From an uncultured Collinsella sp. (GTDB taxonomy: Bacteria; Actinomycetota; Coriobacteriia; Coriobacteriales; Coriobacteriaceae): DNA of 5,118 bases. The position numbers and the translations under genes were made by a program. Shown here one piece after another: positions 1-5,118 of this stretch. The first letter of the stretch is position 1. Every line of letters begins with the position of its first letter. The DNA lies in assembly GCA_902388545.1 (NCBI GenBank), contig CABMPS010000150.1, positions 1 to 5,118 of the forward strand. The letters are read 5' to 3'. The notes below the pieces were generated by a model. That model was not told the DNA's origin and did not search any database. It saw only the letters and a program-made list of their open reading frames with translations.

Positions 1-1150
1 GTAGCTCAGAGAAGAAGTGTGATGTGCCGTCCTCGTTCTTGTCGAAGATGCCCTCGTCCAGGTTACCGCCCATCTGGTTGAGCGCGCGCTGGCCACCGGG
101 GAGCATGCCCAGGATACCCTTCATGCCGCCCATCTTTTTGACGGCTTTCATCTGGTCGAGCATGTCGTTCATGGTAAAGCCCTCGCGCAGCATGCGCTCG
201 GCAGCCTCGAGCTGTTCGGCATCGGCGGCCTCCTGGGCCTTCTCGATGATGCCGACAACGTCGCCCATGCCCAAGATTCGCTTGGCCATGCGATCGGGAT
301 AGAACGGCTCAAGCGAATCGGGTTTCTCGCCCATGCTCACAAACTTGATGGGCTTGCCGGTCACCTGACGCACCGAAAGCGCGCCACCGCCACGGGCGTC
401 ACCGTCGAGCTTGGAGATAATCACACCATCAAAGTCGGTGCGCTCAGCAAACGTCGAGACCACGTTGACGATATCCTGGCCGGTCATGGCGTCGACGACC
501 ATCAGCACCTGGTCGGGCTTGACGGCCTTCTTGATGTCGACGGCCTCCTGCATCATCTGCTCGTCGATCTGCAGGCGGCCGGCGGTATCGACGATGACCA
601 CGTCACGCAGGTGGTCGACGGCCTCCTGGATGGCGCCCTTGGCGATGTCGACCGGGTGCTCGCCGTCACCGCGGAAGACCGGCACGCCGATCTCGCCGCC
701 GAGCGTGGCAAGCTGGTCGGCAGCAGCGGGACGGTAGACGTCGCACGCGGCGAGCAGCGGCGAGCGGCCCTGCTTCTTGAGCAGGTGGGCAAGCTTTACG
801 GCAGCCGTGGTCTTACCGGAGCCCTGCAGGCCCACGAGCATGATGACATTAGGAATGCGGTTACTAAAAACGAGCTTGCTCTCGGTGGAGCCGAGCATCT
901 CGGTGAGCTCGTCGAGCACGATCTTGACGACGTTTTGCGCCGGCGACAGCGACTCCATGACCTCGGCGGTCATGCAGCGCTCCTTAGTCTTAGCAACGAA
1001 CTCCTTGACGACCTTAAAGTTAACGTCGGCCTCGAGCAGCGCCATGCGAATGTCGCGCATGGCCGAGGTGATATCGGCCTCGGTCAGCTTACCCTTGCCG
1101 CGCAGGCGGTCAAATGTGTCGTTGAGGCGATCGCTCAGGGAATCAAACAC
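1..1150 (-). CDS. ffh: Signal recognition particle protein Ffh (SRP54), 3' end missing
   Basis: Ffh is the protein subunit of bacterial SRP. With 4.5S/scRNA it binds signal sequences emerging from the ribosome and delivers them to FtsY. From a GTG start (1150-1148), 383 codons are readable before the window ends, out of roughly 450-500 usual for the family. The N domain opens FDSLSDRLNDTFDRLRGKGKL and holds ALLEADVNFKVV (37-48), the family's ALLEADV motif. The G domain shows G1 GLQGSGKTT (107-115), G2 DVYRPAAADQL (137-147), G3 DTAGRLQID (188-196), DAMTGQD (220-226), G4 SKLDGDARGG (246-255) and SMGEKPDSLEPFYPDR (272-287). The M domain begins near 305, with the Met/Gly-rich finger loop MKKMGGMKGILGMLPGG in the family style (KAVKKMGGMKGILGMLPGG, 335-353). 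The SRP RNA-binding helices (SMTxxER, SRRxRIA) are not in the window. The last ten or so residues (DGTSHFFSEL) do not resemble the expected EAIIxSMT region. Identity is certain; only the extreme edge is doubtful. Confidence 0.96.
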   Translation of the reverse strand, partial: MFDSLSDRLNDTFDRLRGKGKLTEADITSAMRDIRMALLEADVNFKVVKEFVAKTKERCMTAEVMESLSPAQNVVKIVLDELTEMLGSTESKLVFSNRIPNVIMLVGLQGSGKTTAAVKLAHLLKKQGRSPLLAACDVYRPAAADQLATLGGEIGVPVFRGDGEHPVDIAKGAIQEAVDHLRDVVIVDTAGRLQIDEQMMQEAVDIKKAVKPDQVLMVVDAMTGQDIVNVVSTFAERTDFDGVIISKLDGDARGGGALSVRQVTGKPIKFVSMGEKPDSLEPFYPDRMAKRILGMGDVVGIIEKAQEAADAEQLEAAERMLREGFTMNDMLDQMKAVKKMGGMKGILGMLPGGQRALNQMGGNLDEGIFDKNEDGTSHFFSEL

Positions 1151-1156
1151 TGGTTA

Positions 1157-1162
1157 CTCCTT
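1157..1162 (-). promoter_or_regulatory. Shine-Dalgarno of ffh overlapping the ftsY stop
   Basis: The minus strand reads TAAGGAGTAACCAGTG from the ftsY stop to the ffh start. AAGGAG is a strong match to the 16S rRNA 3' end and lies 6 bases before the GTG at 1150-1148, an ideal distance. Its two A bases belong to the ftsY stop codon. This site decides the GTG start of ffh and leaves no room for a separate promoter or terminator between the genes. Confidence 0.88.
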
Positions 1163-2078
1163 AGTTGGACTCGCCCACCAGGGCGCGGCAGAAATCTTTG
1201 GCGTTAAACTCCTGCAGGTCATCGACCTGCTCGCCCACGCCGATGCGCAGGATCGGGAGCTTGAGCTTCTCGGCCACGGCCATGGCGATACCGCCCTTAG
1301 CCGTGCCGTCGAGCTTGGTCATGATAATACCGTCCAGGCCCAGCGCCTCGTTAAACTCGAGCGCCTGGTTCAGACCGTTCTGACCAGTGGCGGCATCGAT
1401 CACAAGCACGACCGAAACCGGCATGGGGCCGGCGGCCATATTGGCGGCGCGCTTACGCGTCACGTTGACCACCTTGGCGAGCTCGCGCATGAGCTCGGGG
1501 CTCGTATGCAGACGACCGGCGGTGTCGATAAGCACCAGGTCGCTGCCGCGCCTGTCGGCCTCGTCGAGCACGTCGTAACAAACGCTCGCCGGGTCGGAGC
1601 CGCGGTCGCGCTTGATGACGGGAACACCGGCGCGCTGACCCCACACATCGAGCTGCTCGATGGCGGCGGCGCGGAAGGTATCGGCCGAACCGATCACGAC
1701 ATTCTTGCCGCGGGAAGCCATGGCGCTCGCAATCTTGCCGACCGTCGTGGTCTTGCCGGCACCGTTGATGCCCACAAACAGCACGCAGCTCGGCGTATCG
1801 GAGAACGGATCGCGCTCGATGGGCACAAAGTGCTGCTCAAGCTGCTCGGCCAGAGCGCGACGAAGCTGCGGTGCGGTCTTGAGGTTCTTCTTGGCTGCGG
1901 CATCGCGCAGGTCATCGGAGACCTGAATAGCGACCTCGGCACCCATGTCACCCATAACGAGGGTGTCCTCAAGGTCCTCCCAAAAGTCCTCGTCGACCTC
2001 GCCGCCAAAGTAGAAGACCTCGTTGAGGGCCTCGCGGCTGCGCTCAAGTCCGCGCGAGAGAGCGTCAAAGAATCCCAT
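1161..2078 (-). CDS. ftsY: Signal recognition particle receptor FtsY, SRP-type GTPase
   Basis: FtsY is the membrane-associated receptor that docks Ffh-SRP-ribosome complexes and, by mutual GTPase activation, releases the nascent chain to the SecYEG translocon. The protein is complete at 305 residues. The N domain (about 1-95) starts with MGFFDALSRGLERSREALNEVF, a typical FtsY opening, which supports this ATG. The NG GTPase follows: G1 GINGAGKTT (103-111), G2/insertion box DTFRAAAIEQLDVWG (133-147), G3 DTAGRLH (185-191), DAATGQNGLNQA (228-239), G4 TKLDGTAKGG (254-263) and G5 GVGEQVDDLQEF (280-291). DTFRAAAIEQL and the GEQVDDLQEF ending separate it from Ffh, and there is no M domain. There is no acidic A domain and no transmembrane helix; the amphipathic N-terminal helix is the likely lipid contact. 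It lies between smc, which it overlaps by one base, and ffh, so it is probably co-transcribed with its functional partner. Confidence 0.98.
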   Translation of the reverse strand: MGFFDALSRGLERSREALNEVFYFGGEVDEDFWEDLEDTLVMGDMGAEVAIQVSDDLRDAAAKKNLKTAPQLRRALAEQLEQHFVPIERDPFSDTPSCVLFVGINGAGKTTTVGKIASAMASRGKNVVIGSADTFRAAAIEQLDVWGQRAGVPVIKRDRGSDPASVCYDVLDEADRRGSDLVLIDTAGRLHTSPELMRELAKVVNVTRKRAANMAAGPMPVSVVLVIDAATGQNGLNQALEFNEALGLDGIIMTKLDGTAKGGIAMAVAEKLKLPILRIGVGEQVDDLQEFNAKDFCRALVGESN

Positions 2079-2080
2079 TA
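2076..2080 (-). promoter_or_regulatory. Overlapping smc stop / ftsY start (TAATG)
   Basis: On the minus strand the smc stop TAA (2080-2078) and the ftsY start ATG (2078-2076) share one A. Such stop-start overlaps usually let a terminating ribosome re-initiate. The only Shine-Dalgarno-like string nearby is GGAAAGG at 2098-2092, 13 bases from the ATG, which is long and weak. Coupling therefore probably contributes to ftsY initiation. The overlap is read directly; the coupling is inference. Confidence 0.8.
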
Positions 2081-5000
2081 TGCATTCACGACCTTTCCGG
2101 TTTCGCGATCGAGTTTTTGCGAGACGACGCGGCTGACGCCGTCGGCTTGCATCGAGACGCCATAGAGAACGTCAGCGTCCTCCATAGTACGGCGCTGATG
2201 CGAAATGACCAAGAGCTGTGTATCGGAACGCAGCACATCGAGGGCTCCGATGAGCTTGGACAGGTTGGCGTCATCAAGCGCCGCCTCGACCTCGTCCAGC
2301 ACATAGAACGGCACCGTGCGCGTGCGGTACACGGCAAAGAGCAGGGCGAGCGCCGTCAGACTCTTCTCGCCACCCGACATGAGCATCATCTTGGTAATGC
2401 GCTTGCCGCGCGGCTGCGCCACAACCTCAATGCCCGTCTCGGCAGGATGCTCGGGATCGGTCATCTCAAGATGAGCCTGGCCACCCGGGAACAGCATGGC
2501 GAAGATCTCGCGGAAGTTCGCGTCGACCTTCTCAAACGTCACCAGAAACGCCTTGCGCATCTTGCGATCAATGGCCACCGTGATCTTGGTAAGCGCCTTG
2601 CGCGCGCTCTCCAGATCAGCCAGCTGCTCCTCGATGTAGTCGGCGCGGCGCTTGAGCTGCTCGTACTCCTCCATGGCAACCTGGTTCACGGGGCCCAGAT
2701 TGTTGATCTGGCGCACAAGCTGGTTGAGCTCGCGCTCGGCGGCATCGCGATCGGTGGGCGCCGGCAGCATGAGCGCTTCCTCGAGCACCGTGGTACCGTC
2801 GGCGGTAATGGCCTTGATGGCCGCCTCTACCTGCACCTCGAGCTTGCCGCGCGCAACCTTGAACTCATTTTGCATCGCCGTGGCGGCATCAACCCGCTCC
2901 TTGGCACGGGAGACCCCGGCCTTGGCATCCTCGATGGTCTTCTTGAGCGAAGCGGAGTCCGCCTCTTCCAGAGAGGCCTGGTCACGCAGGCGCGCTGCCC
3001 AATCCGATGCGCGTTCCAACAGGGCAGAATAGCGTTCGTGCATGGGGTCGACGCGCAGGCGCAGCAGCTCGAGCGAGCGCGAAGCCTGGCGTGTTCCGCG
3101 GATACGACGGTCGATGCCCTCAAGACGATGCTCAAGGTCGGGCACGCGGCCCTTCAGCGAACGCAGGCGCTCGCTCGTCTGGGCCAGGCGCACCTTGGCA
3201 TCGGCGAGCTTACCGGCGGCCTCGGAATCGTCACGGCGAACGCGATCGAGCTCATCGTTGGCCTCGGCAATCTGGAGACCCAGGTCGCTTGCCTGTGCAC
3301 GCGCCTCGTCACGCGAACGGGTGAGCTCGTCAACGCGCGGGCGCGCAGCGCGAACGGCCTCGGAGGCCTGCTCGCGGCGGTTGGAGATGCGCACGCGCTC
3401 GACCTCGGCATTGTTGACGCTTTGCTCCAAGCGGCCGATCTCGGAGAGCAGCGAGCGGCGCTCGCCCTCAAGACGGGCGATCTCACCGGCGGCATCGCCC
3501 TCGGCGGCACGTGCCTCCTCGACGGCGGCGTTGGCCTCAACGACTTGGTCCGAAGCATGCTCAAAGATGGCAGCCAGATCGGGTTCCAGGCCCTCGAGCT
3601 CACGGATGCGGCGCTTGCGCTCCAAGGCACCCGAAGCCTCGCCGGCATCGAGCCCCACGCGCACCAGACCACCACAGCTCACGCGGGCGCCATCGGGAGT
3701 CACGTAGGTCACACCGTCAACGACAGGGGCAGCCAACGCGGCAGCCAAGTCATCGACCACGTAATAGCCGCCGAGAAGGGCCTCGACAACCGGGCCATAA
3801 CCGGAGCGCACGGACAGACGATCGACCAGACGCGTACCGGCAGCGCCCTCGGCGGCAGCAGAGCCACTCACGCCGCGCGCCATCAGCAGCGCCTCGCCCG
3901 AAGCCTTCTTTTGGTCCAAAGCCGCACGACCGGCGCGCTCAAGCGTAGCGGCATCATCAAACAAAAGAGCATCGATATCGCCGGCAAGTAGTTGCTCAAC
4001 CAGGCCCTCAAGCTCACGAGGGGCGTCGAGCACGTCGCCCAGACGGCCTGAGACATCGTCGCCCAGCGCGCCCACCAGACGGCTCACCAGCGGCGAGCTG
4101 TCTGCCATGCGGGCATCGAGCTTCTTTTGGCTGGCAAGCTCCGAGCGCACCTCGGACAGCTTGTTGCGCGCCTCGCTCTCACGATTACGCAAGTCCTTCA
4201 GGGCTGCACGGGCGACCTCGGTGGCCTCGCGCGCATCGTTCTGGGCCTGACGAGCCGCCTCAAGGGCACTCTCAAGCTCCTCAGCACGGTCGCGACGGCT
4301 ATCAAGCGATGCTGTAACCTCCTCGAGCTGTTCATCAATCTGCTCCAGGCGCGAGGCGTACATGTTGTCCTCGACCTCGGCGTTGCTCAGCGAGTCCTTC
4401 ACCTTGGCGAGTTCGAGCGCCGCGTTATCGGCCACACGCTGCACATCGCGTTGCTCACGCGTAAGCTGCGAAATCTGATTGTCGAGCGCCACGCGCCGCT
4501 CGTGGAGCTCAGCGGCGGCAGGACCAGCGGCGTCAACGTCCTCCTGGGCCTGCATGTGCGCGCCGGTCACTTCCTCAAGCTGCGCACGTGCATCCTCGAG
4601 CTCCTCGACCACGCGACGACGCTGATGCTCGGAGCTCGAGATCTGGCCGCGCATGTCGGACAGGCGCGACACCATATTGTGGCCCTTTTCCTCGAGCAGG
4701 CGCATATCGGAGTTAATGCGACCGACCACGTCTTGCATATGGCGGCGCTGCTCGCCCAGATCGCCCACAAACAGGCCCTTTTCCTCGAGCATGACCTGGA
4801 ACTTCTCGAGCTCGCGTTCCTTTTCGCCCAAGCGGTACTGCGCAAGCTCAAGCTCGGCAGCACCCTCCTTGGAGCGGCTCTCCAAGTCGTTCCACTGCGA
4901 CTGCAGCGAACGAAGCTCGTCGACGGCCAGCATCTGCGTAAGCTCGTTCGCGCGCGAGGACAGCTCTTTGTACTTGCGCGCGCGATCGACCTGACGCTCC

Positions 5001-5118
5001 AGCGGCCGCAGCTGACGGGCGATCTCCTTATTGATGTCGCGGGCACGGGTCAAGTGCTCGTCCATCGAATTAATCTTTTTGAGCGCACGCTCCTTGCGGC
5101 GCTTGTGCTTGAGATCGG
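2078..5118 (-). CDS. smc: Chromosome segregation ATPase SMC (condensin core), 5' end missing
   Basis: SMC forms the ring-shaped ATPase core of bacterial condensin, acting with ScpA and ScpB on the nucleoid to compact and segregate chromosomes. The frame is open to the window edge, giving 1,012 residues; the first in-frame ATG (5065) is internal. Numbering from that Met: a heptad-rich, Glu/Arg/Ala-rich coiled-coil arm to about 320; hinge about 325-490, with its two halves (LGDVLDAPRELEGLVEQLLAG, and VVEALLGGYYVVDDL) and the closing GALERKRRIRELE; a return arm to about 787; then the C-terminal head. The head shows LGPVNQVAMEEYE (790-802), ABC signature LMSGGEKSLTALALLFA (895-911), Walker B FYVLDE with D924 and E925, D-loop AALDDAN and H-loop ISH (H956). 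Walker A and the Q-loop lie in the missing N-terminal head, roughly 160 residues by family length (about 1,180). The arms are about equal in length, as expected. The stop overlaps the ftsY start by one base. Identification is secure; only the start is unseen. Confidence 0.97.
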   Translation of the reverse strand, partial: DLKHKRRKERALKKINSMDEHLTRARDINKEIARQLRPLERQVDRARKYKELSSRANELTQMLAVDELRSLQSQWNDLESRSKEGAAELELAQYRLGEKERELEKFQVMLEEKGLFVGDLGEQRRHMQDVVGRINSDMRLLEEKGHNMVSRLSDMRGQISSSEHQRRRVVEELEDARAQLEEVTGAHMQAQEDVDAAGPAAAELHERRVALDNQISQLTREQRDVQRVADNAALELAKVKDSLSNAEVEDNMYASRLEQIDEQLEEVTASLDSRRDRAEELESALEAARQAQNDAREATEVARAALKDLRNRESEARNKLSEVRSELASQKKLDARMADSSPLVSRLVGALGDDVSGRLGDVLDAPRELEGLVEQLLAGDIDALLFDDAATLERAGRAALDQKKASGEALLMARGVSGSAAAEGAAGTRLVDRLSVRSGYGPVVEALLGGYYVVDDLAAALAAPVVDGVTYVTPDGARVSCGGLVRVGLDAGEASGALERKRRIRELEGLEPDLAAIFEHASDQVVEANAAVEEARAAEGDAAGEIARLEGERRSLLSEIGRLEQSVNNAEVERVRISNRREQASEAVRAARPRVDELTRSRDEARAQASDLGLQIAEANDELDRVRRDDSEAAGKLADAKVRLAQTSERLRSLKGRVPDLEHRLEGIDRRIRGTRQASRSLELLRLRVDPMHERYSALLERASDWAARLRDQASLEEADSASLKKTIEDAKAGVSRAKERVDAATAMQNEFKVARGKLEVQVEAAIKAITADGTTVLEEALMLPAPTDRDAAERELNQLVRQINNLGPVNQVAMEEYEQLKRRADYIEEQLADLESARKALTKITVAIDRKMRKAFLVTFEKVDANFREIFAMLFPGGQAHLEMTDPEHPAETGIEVVAQPRGKRITKMMLMSGGEKSLTALALLFAVYRTRTVPFYVLDEVEAALDDANLSKLIGALDVLRSDTQLLVISHQRRTMEDADVLYGVSMQADGVSRVVSQKLDRETGKVVNA
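3596..4093 (-). other. SMC hinge (dimerisation) domain within smc
   Basis: This segment encodes the globular hinge, which in SMC proteins makes the homodimer contact and closes the ring opposite the heads. It interrupts the coiled coil and its composition changes from Glu/Arg-rich heptads to Gly, Val, Leu and Asp. Two pseudo-symmetric halves are visible, joined by an Ala/Gly-rich linker around residues 397-411 (counted from the Met at 5065). The usual glycine-rich stretch near the end of the domain reads CGGLVRVGLDAGEASG, so the family's second GG pair is reduced to a VG. The boundaries are approximate, set by eye from where the heptad pattern stops and resumes. Confidence 0.8.
4681..4791 (-). 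repeat. In-frame 18-base direct repeat pair in the smc coiled coil
   Basis: The plus-strand string ggcccttttcctcgagca occurs exactly at 4681-4698 and again at 4774-4791, 93 bases (31 codons) apart. Both copies are in the smc frame and encode LEEKG within the first coiled-coil arm. The residues following the two copies are not clearly similar. This is therefore either a trace of an old 31-residue duplication or chance reuse of favoured coiled-coil codons; I lean towards the latter. Confidence 0.4.

Noticed and set aside
1..17. gtagctcag at the window start resembles the D-arm of a tRNA on the plus strand
   Set aside because: The following bases (agaagaagtg) do not form a D-loop and stem, and no anticodon arm or TTC loop follows at the right distance. 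The stretch is also inside the open ffh frame.
2079..2110. Possible promoter or terminator between smc and ftsY
   Set aside because: The genes overlap, no clear -35/-10 pair is seen, and no GC-rich hairpin followed by a T run occurs at the junction.
777..2165. 462-codon open frame on the plus strand, antisense to ftsY and the start of ffh
   Set aside because: It crosses the ends of three genes on the opposite strand, has low-complexity composition and no recognisable domain. The minus-strand reading gives complete GTPase motifs throughout.
2117..3991. 624-codon open frame on the plus strand, antisense to smc
   Set aside because: It runs through the strongly conserved SMC C-terminal head and hinge on the other strand. 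Its product is a His/Leu/Gly/Arg-rich string with no recognisable domain, typical of the antisense shadow of a GC-rich gene. It has no partner gene or plausible context.
5063..5065. ATG at 5065 as the start of smc
   Set aside because: The frame stays open upstream to the window edge, and the extra residues (DLKHKRRKERALKKINS) continue the conserved start of the SMC coiled coil. The real start lies outside, before the missing N-terminal head.

Overview
The window holds three protein genes, all on the minus strand and packed almost without gaps: the 3' part of smc (5118 down to 2078), complete ftsY (2078 to 1161) and the 5' part of ffh (1150 to the window edge). Transcription runs from high to low coordinates. 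The only non-coding stretch is 10 bases between ftsY and ffh. No RNA gene, mobile element, CRISPR array, promoter or terminator could be supported.

The DNA is GC-rich by eye, with strong preference for G/C-ending codons. The proteins are clearly bacterial. The order smc-ftsY-ffh recalls the Gram-positive cluster rnc-smc-ftsY-ylxM-ffh, but without ylxM. The short FtsY, with no acidic A domain, resembles the Bacillota type more than the long FtsY of Streptomyces or E. coli. A high-GC Gram-positive such as a coriobacterium (Collinsella-like, Actinomycetota) is my best guess, inferred from style and gene order and not proven.

SMC is the ATPase core of condensin and organises and segregates chromosomes. 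FtsY and Ffh are the paired GTPases of co-translational membrane targeting: Ffh with SRP RNA binds signal sequences on ribosomes, and FtsY receives the complex at the membrane. The smc stop and ftsY start share a base (TAATG), and the ffh Shine-Dalgarno overlaps the ftsY stop. This suggests one polycistronic message with coupled translation.

This is core housekeeping sequence, and I see no sign of a hidden new system. The point most worth checking is the low-coordinate edge, where the last ten or so Ffh residues stop resembling the family and rare codons cluster.
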